A stretch of 64,000 nucleotides of DNA from Promethearchaeia archaeon (GCA_029856125.1 JAHQWJ010000009.1:1-64000); one strand, 5' to 3'; numbered from the stretch's first letter, positions 34,022-44,262 are shown. Numbers and translations: made by a program. Notes: a model not told the origin generated them from the sequence alone.

Positions 34022-34747
34022 TTAGTTTATTGGAATCAAATTTATTACTGCGTTGGTTATAGCTTTTACAAGAGTTTCTGTAAGTTTGAAGTCTAATCGA
34101 ATACTCTTTGCTACCTCAATTTGAAGTGCGTTTATTTGGCTTTTTTTAAAAAACTGCTGAGTGATATATCCCCCCGAATAAGATAAATTATGTTCAGTTA
34201 AGGCCAGGCCGTCATCCATTTTAAAATACTTTGAAATCTCGGTTTGCAACTGTGAACAACCCCAATATTTTTTACAATCTTGTTTGTTTGAATCTTCTAA
34301 TAAGTCGAGGGTTTTCCCGAAGATGTGACCAAAAATTACATCTGGATATTCTTTATAGGGTTTTGTATATCCATGAAAATCTATTATTAACGCTCTTCCG
34401 TAATTTGTTACACACTCTTGAGCGAAATCGTTTAAAAGTTCTTGATAAGAATGAAAAATCGTCTTGGCTTCAATAGATGTAGGATTGAAGGCACTCTCTG
34501 ATTGCGAGGGCCTGTTTAAATCTACTTTAGTTCTGTGGATTTTGTTAAGAATGTAAAAGATTCGGATATTATTAACTTTTAATAAACTTATAATCAACTT
34601 TGCGATGAAGTAAGTATTCTTGTCAGCAATTCGAGGACCGAATGCTTTATCTGGTATTCTATTTGGCTTTTTGTAACCTCCATGAGGGCAAGATAGGATA
34701 ACAGGTGTGTTGCCTTTTTCGAATTCAAAATATCTACTAAAGTCCAT
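34022..34747 (-). CDS. N-formylglutamate amidohydrolase-like protein
   Basis: 241 residues. VILSCPHGGYKKPNRIPDK and DKNTYFIAKLI hold the conserved His and Asp of the FGase/HutG family. KVDLNRPSQSESAF and ALIIDFHGYTKP carry the DLNR and DxHG-type motifs, and GGYITQQF and ALQIEVAKSIR follow. The family removes formyl groups from formylglutamate or acts as a related zinc-dependent amidase. No histidine-degradation genes are near, so the substrate may differ. Confidence 0.75.
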   Translation of the reverse strand: MDFSRYFEFEKGNTPVILSCPHGGYKKPNRIPDKAFGPRIADKNTYFIAKLIISLLKVNNIRIFYILNKIHRTKVDLNRPSQSESAFNPTSIEAKTIFHSYQELLNDFAQECVTNYGRALIIDFHGYTKPYKEYPDVIFGHIFGKTLDLLEDSNKQDCKKYWGCSQLQTEISKYFKMDDGLALTEHNLSYSGGYITQQFFKKSQINALQIEVAKSIRLDFKLTETLVKAITNAVINLIPIN

Positions 34748-34856
34748 TCAAGTTTAAAAATTATTTCCAAGTAATAAATTTTGATAAATTAATTTGAGAT
34801 TTGAGATTTATTATAATCCAGTTTATTTTGAGGTGTGATTAACTTCAAGGATTATT

Positions 34857-35300
34857 TTGTCGTTGTGGAATTTAAGCTCATTCTTTAAATTATTAGTTTA
34901 TTTCATTATTAGCTTAACAATTATTTTCAAAATGTTTTTTAATTTTGAAAATTTTAATTTATTACATTTAAGTAAATTTAGTTATTACCATTTAAATGAG
35001 GTAAGGGATAAATTGGCTATTGATGATTTGATAAGTTTTTTAAAGAAGAAAGGTTTTAGGGATACATTGGAAGTCCTTATGAACTCTAAAGGGCATAAAA
35101 TCGATAAACACTCCTTTTATAACGAATTGAACAAGTTCAGCTACTATAATTCGTATTTCCGAGTTAAAGAGGATTTAATTGACAGGGGATTGATTACGAT
35201 TGAGCAAAACAACAAAAAGAAGTTCGTAAAATTAACATCTAAAGGGTTGGATGTTTATAATAGATTAGAAGAAATCAATAATCTAATAAACAATAAATAG
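34857..35300 (+). CDS. Winged-helix-like protein, start uncertain
   Basis: 147 residues from TTG 34857, or 122 from ATG 34932. Residues 55-140 look like a winged helix: DDLISFLKKKGFRDTLEVLMNSKGHKIDKHSFYNELNKF, EDLIDRGLITIEQNNKKKFVKLTSKGLDVYNRLEEI. The TTG start would add a hydrophobic stretch (LLVYFIISLTIIF), which would make a membrane-tethered regulator. I cannot decide between the two. No neighbour shares its strand closely enough to suggest an operon. Confidence 0.55.
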   Translation: MSLWNLSSFFKLLVYFIISLTIIFKMFFNFENFNLLHLSKFSYYHLNEVRDKLAIDDLISFLKKKGFRDTLEVLMNSKGHKIDKHSFYNELNKFSYYNSYFRVKEDLIDRGLITIEQNNKKKFVKLTSKGLDVYNRLEEINNLINNK

Positions 35301-35407
35301 ACTTCACTTAATACTAAAATCTACATATTCTAAGCGATTATTTTTAATCTTTCTTTCTTTTTTTATTAATAAGATATGATTACCTAATTAGAAGGAGTTA
35401 AGAAAAA

Positions 35408-36040
35408 ATGATTTTCAAAAAGCTTATCGTAGGACAATTGGGTACTAATTGCTACATTTTTGGGTCAGATAAAACAAAAGAAGTTGTTGTAATCGATCCT
35501 GGAGGAAACGCCGAAGCAATAATAAATAGTGTTGATGAATTGAACGGAAAACCAATTGCAGTTTTATTAACGCACGGTCATTTCGATCACACAACAAAAG
35601 TAGGTAAAATACTTCGCCATTTTCAAATACCATTGATGTTCAATAAAAAAGAATACGATTCTGGAACATTTAAACAAAAAGAAGCTAATCGGTGGCTAGT
35701 TGAGGGCGACATTATTAAAATCGGAGAGATTAACCTCCTTACTTTAGAAACGCCAGGTCATAGTCCTGGATCTTTATGCTTTTACACTTCCGATGTTGAT
35801 AAGTTTAAAGGAAATGAAATTAGCGGCATAGTCTTCACGGGTGATTTACTTTTTAGAGGTAGTATTGGAAGATCGGATTTTCCGGGTGGGAATCAGAATT
35901 TATTATTTGAAAGCATACGAAAGAAGATTATGTATAACAAAGGAATAAACGATAACTTTATCGTGTGCCCAGGGCATATGGGTTTATCAACTGTAGGAGA
36001 AGAAAGAGCAAATAACATGTTTAAGAAATTTTTTCTCTAA
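35408..36040 (+). CDS. Metallo-beta-lactamase-fold hydrolase (glyoxalase II-like)
   Basis: 210 residues. The dinuclear metal motif is LTHGHFDHT (His56, His58, Asp60, His61). LETPGHSPGSLCFYT, FTGDLLFRGSIGRSDFPGG and CPGHMGLSTVGEE supply the later ligands. The SIGRSDFPGG loop is typical of glyoxalase II-like and persulfide-related hydrolases. The thioester or other substrate is unknown. The ATG follows AAGGAGTTAAGAAAA, a good ribosome site. Confidence 0.85.
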   Translation: MIFKKLIVGQLGTNCYIFGSDKTKEVVVIDPGGNAEAIINSVDELNGKPIAVLLTHGHFDHTTKVGKILRHFQIPLMFNKKEYDSGTFKQKEANRWLVEGDIIKIGEINLLTLETPGHSPGSLCFYTSDVDKFKGNEISGIVFTGDLLFRGSIGRSDFPGGNQNLLFESIRKKIMYNKGINDNFIVCPGHMGLSTVGEERANNMFKKFFL

Positions 36041-36106
36041 TTTTTGAAAAAATCCACATAAAAGCAAACAATTTTATCATATAGGATCAAGAAAATAAAA
36101 GATTGA

Positions 36107-36391
36107 TTACTTAAGGATAATTAGAATAAGTTGTTCTTCAAGAGCAATCATAGTCTCTCCCTTATTTGTTTCCAGGCGAATAAACTTCAAGCCTCCTTCC
36201 TTTAAAGCCTCTACGACTTGTTTTCCTTTACCGATTAGTGATGTAACATAAGCTGAAATTTCTTCGCTTATTTCGATATCCATGTTAGAATCTATAGGTA
36301 AACCACTCGAATCGCAGATTATAACGCCCCTGATCCCCTCTCTTTCCTCAAATTTTCTTATGATAGCCTTGACTTCTTGTCTATTTATCAC
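36107..36391 (-). CDS. Roadblock/LC7-domain protein
   Basis: 94 residues. FEEREGIRGVIICDSSGLPIDSNM, EEISAYVTSLIGKGKQVVEAL and LKFIRLETNKGETMIALEEQLILIIL form a complete Roadblock domain. These domains dimerise and regulate small Ras-like GTPases in archaea, bacteria and eukaryotes. No GTPase gene is adjacent in this window. A second Roadblock gene lies 262 bases away in the opposite direction, so the two may pair. Confidence 0.85.
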   Translation of the reverse strand: MINRQEVKAIIRKFEEREGIRGVIICDSSGLPIDSNMDIEISEEISAYVTSLIGKGKQVVEALKEGGLKFIRLETNKGETMIALEEQLILIILK

Positions 36392-36652
36392 GTTAAATCA
36401 AATATTTAAGTTAATTTTGATGATATAATTATAATATGTTCCCTATTTAAAAAATTATCATCTTCTTTTAATTCTTTTAATGTGTTGTAAATAATTAAGC
36501 GGTATTTTAGAAAAAAAAGCTTGAGATACTCGAAGGAAAATAAATTTAAATTAGTTTAATCTATATATATATTTAAGTATTGAACTACAAGATTTAGATA
36601 AGCTAATTCAGAATTCAAACTTATAACTAAAAAAATAAAGAGTAGTGTAACT

Positions 36653-37006
36653 ATGTTCGACAAGGAAGTTATCGAAAAGAAATTAGCAAAATTATTTGAT
36701 GTCGTCCCTGAAACTGAGGGCTTAATTGCTTCTGATCTGGAAGGAAAAGTAATCACAGGACAAACTATTACAGATATGGACCACAATGGGATCGCAAAAG
36801 CATGTACTACACTTCTAAAAAATGTAAATGCTTTAGGAGAAACCACAGGTAAAGGAGGCATAAAAACAGCAATTATAGAATTAGAAGAAGGATATGCAGT
36901 AATTGTTAGTTCTGATAACGGGATTTTAATCGCTTTAGCAGGATTAGATGGTAAAGCGTCCTTATCTCTTCTTAAAAGAAACCTAATTTCAATTTCAAAC
37001 TTATAA
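36653..37006 (+). CDS. Roadblock/LC7-domain protein
   Basis: 117 residues. KKLAKLFDVVPETEGLIASDLEGKVITGQTI and AIIELEEGYAVIVSSDNGILIALAGLDGKASLSLL are the Roadblock strands. The N-terminus has an extra helix (FDKEVIEKKLAKLF). It is divergent from the first Roadblock gene, with the control region between. It likely regulates a GTPase elsewhere in the genome. Confidence 0.85.
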   Translation: MFDKEVIEKKLAKLFDVVPETEGLIASDLEGKVITGQTITDMDHNGIAKACTTLLKNVNALGETTGKGGIKTAIIELEEGYAVIVSSDNGILIALAGLDGKASLSLLKRNLISISNL

Positions 37007-37063
37007 ATTTATTCCATCTTTTTTTAAAAATAAGAGAAATATAGAAGTTAACACTTCTAATAA

Positions 37064-40000
37064 TTAATCTTTAAGACCCTTTTCTTCTAATAACGAATCT
37101 AAATCTGTAGCAGGAGGTGTGTCCTTTTTCTCGGCTTCTGGTTTTTTCTGTTTTTTCTTCTTGGAACGTTTCTTGGTTTTTTTTTCGGTATAATCTATTG
37201 GTTGTGTTTCTGGAATTTCTTCTTTCGGTAATTCGCTCACTGCTACATATTTTCCTTTTCGTTGCTTCCTTATATCAGGTTCTTCATAAGGAGTTTCAAT
37301 TCTCTTTGTTGTCCTTTTGATATAAAAATACATGATCCCCCAGATTAAAATAAAAATAGAAATCATGAAAAGGGTAAATATGTTTAGGAAATAATCAGCA
37401 AGTTGCACATCATATATCTCAAACAACTTCGAAACCTGAAAAGTAAGTTCTTCATCAGTAATATCATTTTTTACGCCTAATGAGACAGATACATTTATCA
37501 GATCGATTGTTGGAACATCGATTTTTATCAAAATAACTGTTATATCTCCGGGTTTGAATTGTCCTAACGTTAAATAATCAATCTCAACTATGCTATATGT
37601 TAAATTGGGCAATACCCCTATAGAAATGTCAGGGACGATTACTCTGAGTTCCGAGTCTCCTATATTTTTTAATGTTAATTGAATGGTGGTTTGAGCGTTT
37701 CTATAAATCTGGTCTACATTCGATCGAAGTTCTAATGCTATATCATTCAACGCGCGATACAATAGAACAGTAACATTACGAGAGTTTTCTAAAGTATATT
37801 GATCTCCTTGCCAAGTTAAGCGAAATTTAAACTGATCATCGCTTGGTAGGCTTAATGTATCAATTTCAAAATTAGTAATACCATCTATATCCGAAATTTG
37901 AGTTGAAATGTTTTTCCATATTCCATTATCATAAAATTGACAAGTAACATTCTTATTTGGAATTATATCTCCTAACTCTGTTTTTAATACAGAACTTATA
38001 TTAAACGATTGACCGTAAATCGGTGCTTGGGGTAATGTTTGAATTTCTGTAAAATCACTATTAATTTTCAGAGAAAATGAGTCAATGAATTCGTTGTAGC
38101 TACTTACGTAATTTCTATCGTAGATATTGATTATAAATGTAGTTTGATTGGGGAGATACTGACATTCATCTCTCTCAAAAGGCTTCGTAATTGTAGCTGC
38201 TGTAATATCGCTGTCTGATTTTAAAGCGATGATATAACCTTCAAACACATCCTCTGTACTGTTGATAATTAGGGAGTATTCATCGCTTTCAAAAGTATCA
38301 ACCTCATAACTTTCACCACCGTATTCGATAAAAATTGTGACTCTTGTTTTTGCTCCTCCTTTTCTTATTGGGGCATTTACTCCGTGCCAAATTCCATCTC
38401 CGGGAAGTGTTGGTATTGCGATATCAACGGAAAAATCTTGGGTGTCTTCGCCATCGGGATCAATACTTGGTTTTAAAGTCTTGAGATCAGTCGTCTGTTC
38501 AGCAATTATCCATTCTTGATTAACTAAAGATACAAGTTGTACGTTAACTCTTAGATCAATGTCAATAAAGTCATGCATATTTTGAATTCTTGTGCTAATT
38601 CGGATATTTTCGTTAGGATTTAAAATGGTTTCGTTTTGCAGAAAGCTTTCAATTAGAATTGGAATATCATTATCGCCGACAGTATGAATAAACTCTTGAT
38701 TAATATCAGTTTTATTTACAGCGTAAAATAAAGGGTAGTATTTATCATCCGTGACATTAACGGTACCGATTAAGATTGAATATTCTTCATCAGCATCCAC
38801 CCTAACGACACTTCCATCGAGAATATTTTGGTTCAATGTTGGTTGGAAGATTAAATTATTCATCTCGACATCGTACTTATTAATAAACAACTTAAGTTTC
38901 TGACATCCTATCGCAGAGCCATTTTCCCAGAAGAATCCTAAATAATAATTACCAAGAACGGGTATAGCGTTTGTCACGTCGTAAATAGATTGATTATTGA
39001 AGTCGTAAATTAGAGAATTTCCGTTAATTATTCCTGATCCTGAATTTAATTCAGCCCCAGGTACTTTTGTTGAATTATTTGGATAAAAAAGAACCACGTT
39101 AGCGTTACCACTAATAGGAGGATTAGAATTAGGATCACTTATATCGAGTTTTACTGATACATTATCTCCATACATAAATCCGTTAGTTTCCCAAAGAATG
39201 TCATTGTAATTAATATAACTATTCATATCAGATATGAGGTTGCTACTAGTGAGGTTAAGTGAGTAAATTCCGCTTATACCGTCTATAATATCGTTTGATA
39301 CTGAAATGAATTCGAATGAAGGTCGATTGGGCAGTGGTTTTTCTCCGCCTGTCTCGTTTACGACATTCTCGAAAATTTCAACGGAATTTGGATTCGTTAA
39401 GTTTTTTGCATTATAGTCGCTTGGGAATAAATACCAAAATTCCAGTAAATTCCAGTTATCGAAGTTTTTATAGCCTGTGTTCAAAGTATAGTTTAACTCC
39501 CATATCGGAGTAGTATCGTATGACACTCGATATGCACTATTAGCTTGTTCTATCCAGTATCCTTTTACCATGTAGGTAACATTAAAGTTAAAACCTTGAA
39601 TTTTGCTATTGTTCCATGTCAAGTCTATTTGGAAATTATACGAAGGATTGTTAGCAATTGAAGTAGTAAAATTATAATCCCATTGACCTAAACCCCATGT
39701 TAAGGAAGAACTTGTATCATAAGGAGCACTATTATTGATCTGGTTAATAATAGGAATGTCTTGAATCTTTAAAGTATCTTGACTATCGTCAGGATTCGTA
39801 AAATCTGAGGGCATATATGCTCTAGTGACATTCAATTTAAAAGCTGCTGCGTCAAGTATTTGAGAGTCATAGGTTGGTGTAGCAATAACTTGCTTTCTAG
39901 CTACATTCCATGATAATCCACTGTTACTGCTTGTTCTTAGTTGATGATCTACAGTCAAATCAGGATCGCCAAAGTCTTCCCTGGGTATCGTAACTAAACT

Positions 40001-41275
40001 GAAAACATTCTCTTGGTTTGCTTTAATAACAATAAAATAATTGCTGAGACCTAAGTTTTGTGTGTTTGCAGGATTGAACTCGAAATACGATAAAGAGTCC
40101 CCATGATAATCGATATAATCAAAAATTTGGGAATCAATTAATTTGGCAGTATCAGGTTCTAAATTTTCTGCTATTAGATTTGATGATGTTCTAGCTATCG
40201 TTGCATTTGCTTCGTATAAGGTTATGTTTAACTCAGCAGTTAAAGCTTCAGTAAGGTTCAATGTTCTTATCCAGGCATAGAATCCGTTTACGCTTGAACT
40301 TTTCCCCTTTAAGTCAAATTCCAAAGCAACCTGATTACTATCGGTGATTGGTAAATCAAATCCGTAAGTAGAGGCCAATTTAAATTCTTCTAATGTAAGG
40401 ATAAAGTCAGTTGTATCAATTCTGTCAAAATAGAACTGTATTTGGCTTATATCTGACGCATTAATATAATTTAAATTTTCATTAATGAACTTATTTTCAA
40501 AGTCTTGCGTACCTAAGTTACTATCTATGAAAAAGGGGTCAACTACACTTATCCAAGATGAGCTTGATATATCATATATTTTAAGCGTTAAAGTAACATT
40601 CATGTTGATACTGCCTGAAAATTGCGAAATTAGCCCTAATATGTACGATTTATCAAAATTGACATCGAATAAGGGTCCATCATAAATCGTACTTGCGAAG
40701 TTTGATGCTATTGTGAAATTTAAAACGCCATTAGACGAATTTAATAACACATAAGTTGAAGGGATTCCGTCTACTAAATTATTAAAATCTATTGTATTAA
40801 GATTTTCACCAGTATTAATCTTCATAGAAGAAGCGTCTTCGTTATATATAAAATCAATAAAATCATCTGCTTCAAAGGCGTTCGTATCTTCAATAATATA
40901 ATCGGTCGTGAAGTTATTCTGGAATGTAAAATTAAAATTTCCATATGTCAGATAAGTTGATTCTGTCGTTGACATAGATGGAATATCAAAGGAATTTTGA
41001 TTGTTATCGTTTGAAAATGAATTATTTAAAGCGTAAATTCTTACCTCTTGATTATCTCCTGTACCTGATATGATATAATCTGTTAGATACGGATCGATAT
41101 CGGAAGTTAGAATATTTGTTTCATCAATTGACCAATCATATTGTTGGTTATTGTTCATATCTACATTAAAGTCACTCAATATCAGAGTATTTACTAACAT
41201 CATTGAAAAGATGAATATACTCGCAAATAAAATTCTTTTTCCCTTCTTTGTTCGTCGTAAAATCAAATTAACCAA
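37064..41275 (-). CDS. 1403-residue surface protein with C-terminal membrane anchor
   Basis: Residues 14-33 are a signal or anchor helix (RILFASIFIFSMMLVNTLIL). A very long Asn/Asp/Ser-rich extracellular part follows, with beta-strand-rich immunoglobulin-like segments (LTWQGDQYTLENSRNVTVLLYRALNDIALEL). Near residue 1310 one helix (FLNIFTLFMISIFILIWGIMYFYI) leads to a Lys/Glu-rich cytoplasmic tail (KKTKKRSKKKKQKKPEAEKK). This fits an S-layer-type or adhesion protein. Many NxS/T sites suggest N-glycosylation. It is monocistronic. Confidence 0.65.
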   Translation of the reverse strand: MVNLILRRTKKGKRILFASIFIFSMMLVNTLILSDFNVDMNNNQQYDWSIDETNILTSDIDPYLTDYIISGTGDNQEVRIYALNNSFSNDNNQNSFDIPSMSTTESTYLTYGNFNFTFQNNFTTDYIIEDTNAFEADDFIDFIYNEDASSMKINTGENLNTIDFNNLVDGIPSTYVLLNSSNGVLNFTIASNFASTIYDGPLFDVNFDKSYILGLISQFSGSINMNVTLTLKIYDISSSSWISVVDPFFIDSNLGTQDFENKFINENLNYINASDISQIQFYFDRIDTTDFILTLEEFKLASTYGFDLPITDSNQVALEFDLKGKSSSVNGFYAWIRTLNLTEALTAELNITLYEANATIARTSSNLIAENLEPDTAKLIDSQIFDYIDYHGDSLSYFEFNPANTQNLGLSNYFIVIKANQENVFSLVTIPREDFGDPDLTVDHQLRTSSNSGLSWNVARKQVIATPTYDSQILDAAAFKLNVTRAYMPSDFTNPDDSQDTLKIQDIPIINQINNSAPYDTSSSLTWGLGQWDYNFTTSIANNPSYNFQIDLTWNNSKIQGFNFNVTYMVKGYWIEQANSAYRVSYDTTPIWELNYTLNTGYKNFDNWNLLEFWYLFPSDYNAKNLTNPNSVEIFENVVNETGGEKPLPNRPSFEFISVSNDIIDGISGIYSLNLTSSNLISDMNSYINYNDILWETNGFMYGDNVSVKLDISDPNSNPPISGNANVVLFYPNNSTKVPGAELNSGSGIINGNSLIYDFNNQSIYDVTNAIPVLGNYYLGFFWENGSAIGCQKLKLFINKYDVEMNNLIFQPTLNQNILDGSVVRVDADEEYSILIGTVNVTDDKYYPLFYAVNKTDINQEFIHTVGDNDIPILIESFLQNETILNPNENIRISTRIQNMHDFIDIDLRVNVQLVSLVNQEWIIAEQTTDLKTLKPSIDPDGEDTQDFSVDIAIPTLPGDGIWHGVNAPIRKGGAKTRVTIFIEYGGESYEVDTFESDEYSLIINSTEDVFEGYIIALKSDSDITAATITKPFERDECQYLPNQTTFIINIYDRNYVSSYNEFIDSFSLKINSDFTEIQTLPQAPIYGQSFNISSVLKTELGDIIPNKNVTCQFYDNGIWKNISTQISDIDGITNFEIDTLSLPSDDQFKFRLTWQGDQYTLENSRNVTVLLYRALNDIALELRSNVDQIYRNAQTTIQLTLKNIGDSELRVIVPDISIGVLPNLTYSIVEIDYLTLGQFKPGDITVILIKIDVPTIDLINVSVSLGVKNDITDEELTFQVSKLFEIYDVQLADYFLNIFTLFMISIFILIWGIMYFYIKRTTKRIETPYEEPDIRKQRKGKYVAVSELPKEEIPETQPIDYTEKKTKKRSKKKKQKKPEAEKKDTPPATDLDSLLEEKGLKD

Positions 41276-41429
41276 CTGTAATTGTCAATATTTTAGTTAT
41301 TAAATAATCTAAGAATATTAAAATTTGCTAATTATATATTAAATTTATTCGATAGATTACTTTATGTTAAAATATTAAGATAATAAGTACGATCAGAGAA
41401 TAAATTCACATATAAGGTAGAAAGATTAA

Positions 41430-42788
41430 ATGAGTGTAGAAACTATCATAGCCAAAATTGAGCAGAATAAAGAGATATATGTTGAATTTCTTAGGACGCT
41501 TATTCAATGTGATTCTGTCAACCCACCGGGAAATGAAAAAAATGTAGCACTGGTTATTGAAGAATTCTTAAAAGATGTAAACATTAAAACGGAAATTTTT
41601 CCCTTTGGAAATAATCGCGCAAATCTAATAGCTTATTTAAATGAAAATTTTGAAGGAAAAAATCTGCTATATAACGGGCATATGGACGTTGTCCCTCCAG
41701 GATCCGAAAAGGATTGGAAACATCCCCCTTTCTCGGCTTTAGTTAAACGCAATAAAACTATGTTTGGCAGAGGTACTACTGATATGAAAGGAGGGTTAGC
41801 CGCTATGGTTATTGCTTTAAAAGTTTTAAAAGAGTTAAAATTAGATGTATCGGGAAATTTAATTCTAAACGGCGTGGCTGATGAGGAAACAGGGGGAAAA
41901 TTTGGAACCGGTTGGTGTGTCGAAAACCCCCTAAAGGAGATAAAATGTGATTTTACGATTATTGGAGAGGCTACAGAACTTAATCCACTTCCAAAAGGTA
42001 TTTTTGTAGGGGAAAAAGGCCATCTTCAGGTAAAAATAATTACAAATGGTATTTCTGGTCATTCTGGAATGCCTGCAATGAGTAAGAATGCAATTTACAT
42101 GATGAGCGAAATTATTGAAAACTTAGATAAACTTGATAATTATATTCCTAAAACAGAACCACCAATGAGTATGGATAAACTCAAGAAATTAATTAATGTG
42201 GTTTTTCCAAGCGAGGAAATTTTTGAAAGAATTCTAAAGGAACAACCTGATCTACAAAGTATTATTCACTCCCTAACAACCTTTTCTAAAGCGTTAACAA
42301 TGATAAAAGGTGGAATTAAACTAAACGTAATTCCTGATTTATGTGAAGCAGTTCTTGATATCAGACTATTGCCTAAACAAAAAATTGAAACCATTATGAA
42401 GGCGTTACAAAAACTGATTGAAGAAGACTTAGGTTATGTAGTTAAAGATCAACCAACTGCTACTTCAAAAGAAGTTTTCGTTGAGTTAGAAATTATTAGA
42501 TACGGTGAAGGGTCTTATTGGAGCCAATGGGAGGATTCTGTCGATCTACAAGAGTTTTACGATCTTGTTGAAACAATTTACGAAAAGAAGCCTTTTTACT
42601 TTCTATTACCCGCTTCTGCTGACGCTCATTATTTACGTAACGACGGTTTTTGCCCACAAACTATCATATTTGGACCGGGTAAAGGAAGAACCGCTCACGC
42701 AATTGATGAAAATATTGAAATATTAGATTTTATTAGAGCAATAAAGGTTTATGCGATTTTTGCTTACAAATTTCTAAGTAAGAAATAA
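41430..42788 (+). CDS. M20-family zinc metallopeptidase (ArgE/DapE-like)
   Basis: 452 residues. Metal motif NGHMDVVPPG (His84, Asp86), the GRGTTDMKGGLAAMVIAL ligand region, GVADEETGG (catalytic Glu), and the late VFPSEE region. PASADAHYLR and FGPGKGRTAHAIDENI give the final His. It hydrolyses an N-acyl amino acid or dipeptide in the cytoplasm. The dimerisation domain spans about residues 195-330. Substrate is not predicted. Confidence 0.85.
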   Translation: MSVETIIAKIEQNKEIYVEFLRTLIQCDSVNPPGNEKNVALVIEEFLKDVNIKTEIFPFGNNRANLIAYLNENFEGKNLLYNGHMDVVPPGSEKDWKHPPFSALVKRNKTMFGRGTTDMKGGLAAMVIALKVLKELKLDVSGNLILNGVADEETGGKFGTGWCVENPLKEIKCDFTIIGEATELNPLPKGIFVGEKGHLQVKIITNGISGHSGMPAMSKNAIYMMSEIIENLDKLDNYIPKTEPPMSMDKLKKLINVVFPSEEIFERILKEQPDLQSIIHSLTTFSKALTMIKGGIKLNVIPDLCEAVLDIRLLPKQKIETIMKALQKLIEEDLGYVVKDQPTATSKEVFVELEIIRYGEGSYWSQWEDSVDLQEFYDLVETIYEKKPFYFLLPASADAHYLRNDGFCPQTIIFGPGKGRTAHAIDENIEILDFIRAIKVYAIFAYKFLSKK

Positions 42789-42897
42789 TTTAATTTGAAA
42801 TAAAAATGTCAACAATTTCACACGTGAATAGTAATCTATTTAAGGTCTTTTTTTTTAATAGTTTTAAATTCATTGAATTTTTAATGGCAATAAGGTA

Positions 42898-44073
42898 ATG
42901 CAAGATTTAATAAAAATAGAGGATTGCGTAGTTCTTATAGATTCTTCGAGATCTATGGTTAGGAAAGATTTTAAACCTAATCGTCTATTAGCTGCACTGG
43001 AAACAGCAAAAAACTTTATTCACGAGAAATTTATAATAGATCCGAAGGATAGAATAGCAATTCTATCTTTTGGTGCCACGATCAAGAAACTTTGTTCATT
43101 TAGTTATGATGAAGAACAATTGGTTAAATCGTTAGAAAAAATCCAAGTTTCTGGTATTGGTTTGCTTGACGAGGGATTAGCTTTCGCAATTCAATTTCTA
43201 GTGGGTGAAATGCGAAAATTAGGAGGTAAAACCAGTAGAATTTTTATTATATCAGACAATAAATTAGAATACAAAGAAAAAATCCAAAAGACAATTGATA
43301 TTGCTAAAGGTTTAGGAATTTATGTTGACGCTTGTCAATTGGGGAAAACCCAAGATTATTCTCAAAGCATCTTAAAAAAAATTGTAAGACTTACGGGAGG
43401 GCAATTTGGATTCTTTAACAATTCAAAGGCATTATTAAATGCCGGGGTGTCATTTGCATCAAAAAAAGAACTTAAGACCTCAACGGATTATTATTCGCAA
43501 GATAAAAAAAGCGATTTGGCGCCCATGATAAGTGATATAGCGCTACAATTGAGAAGACCTAGCGTTTTAGATATAAGGCTAATGATGGGTAATAAAGAGA
43601 GAGGCCAAGAAAAATGTCAAATCTGTCACTCTGTAAAAGCACCAATAACGAGTTCAGATTTTTTTAGTGAAGGTCGATACTGTCCTTCCTGTGAACGCCC
43701 AATGCACCTTTCGTGTGCTGCTATGTGGGCAAAGAAATCTGAATATAAAGAGAATGTGTTTAGATGTCCGTTCTGTTTCTTTTTGTTGGAACTTCCGCCA
43801 GCAGCAGCTAAATTAATAGAAGAGAAAACTGAGGAAGAACCAAAAATCAAATTAATTGATGAAAGCGGTATAAACACAACACAAATGGCTTTAATTCCAG
43901 AATATGATGTTGAAGATATCAATTCGTCTTGCACGTATTGCCACAGTATTTTTTTGGGTGATTACAAGGTATTTCAATGTCAAAAATGCGCAGCTTATTA
44001 CCACGAACCATGTTTAAAGAAGATGCATTCTGAAATTAAGGCTTGTAGAGCTTGTGGAGCGCAAATCCTATAA
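42898..44073 (+). CDS. VWA-domain protein with two C-terminal zinc fingers (Ssl1/p44-like layout)
   Basis: 391 residues. Residues 1-190 form a VWA domain with MIDAS-like DSSRS (Asp15, Ser17, Ser19) and a phrase VRKDFKPNRL resembling TFIIH Ssl1/p44. The first zinc finger (Cys240, 243, 262, 265, His270, Cys273, 290, 293) is C4HC3-like. The second, at Cys345-Cys386 (CTYC, CQKC, H369, C372, CRAC), resembles the RING-like C-terminus of p44. No transcription or repair gene adjoins it. An E3-like or p44-like role is possible but unproven. Confidence 0.75.
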   Translation: MQDLIKIEDCVVLIDSSRSMVRKDFKPNRLLAALETAKNFIHEKFIIDPKDRIAILSFGATIKKLCSFSYDEEQLVKSLEKIQVSGIGLLDEGLAFAIQFLVGEMRKLGGKTSRIFIISDNKLEYKEKIQKTIDIAKGLGIYVDACQLGKTQDYSQSILKKIVRLTGGQFGFFNNSKALLNAGVSFASKKELKTSTDYYSQDKKSDLAPMISDIALQLRRPSVLDIRLMMGNKERGQEKCQICHSVKAPITSSDFFSEGRYCPSCERPMHLSCAAMWAKKSEYKENVFRCPFCFFLLELPPAAAKLIEEKTEEEPKIKLIDESGINTTQMALIPEYDVEDINSSCTYCHSIFLGDYKVFQCQKCAAYYHEPCLKKMHSEIKACRACGAQIL

Positions 44074-44203
44074 GTATTAGTATTATTTTAGCAGAACCGT
44101 TAAAAAATTAAAATTGAATAAAAAGATACTGATTCTTAATGAGATACATTTCTCTCATAAAGTTGAAACACTAAAGTAGATTACTTTAACAATCATTATT
44201 AGT

Positions 44204-44255
44204 TATTATATATATAAGAAAAAACTCACGCTCGTCCAATTAAAAGAAGGTGGTA
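44204..44255 (+). promoter_or_regulatory. TATA box and strong ribosome site for MetRS gene
   Basis: TTATTATATATATA at 44204-44217 fits an archaeal TATA element. AAGGTGGT at 44248-44255 is a strong ribosome site 7 bases before ATG 44263. Between them lies about 30 bases, room for a start site near 44240. Confidence 0.5.
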
Positions 44256-44262
44256 ATACAAG

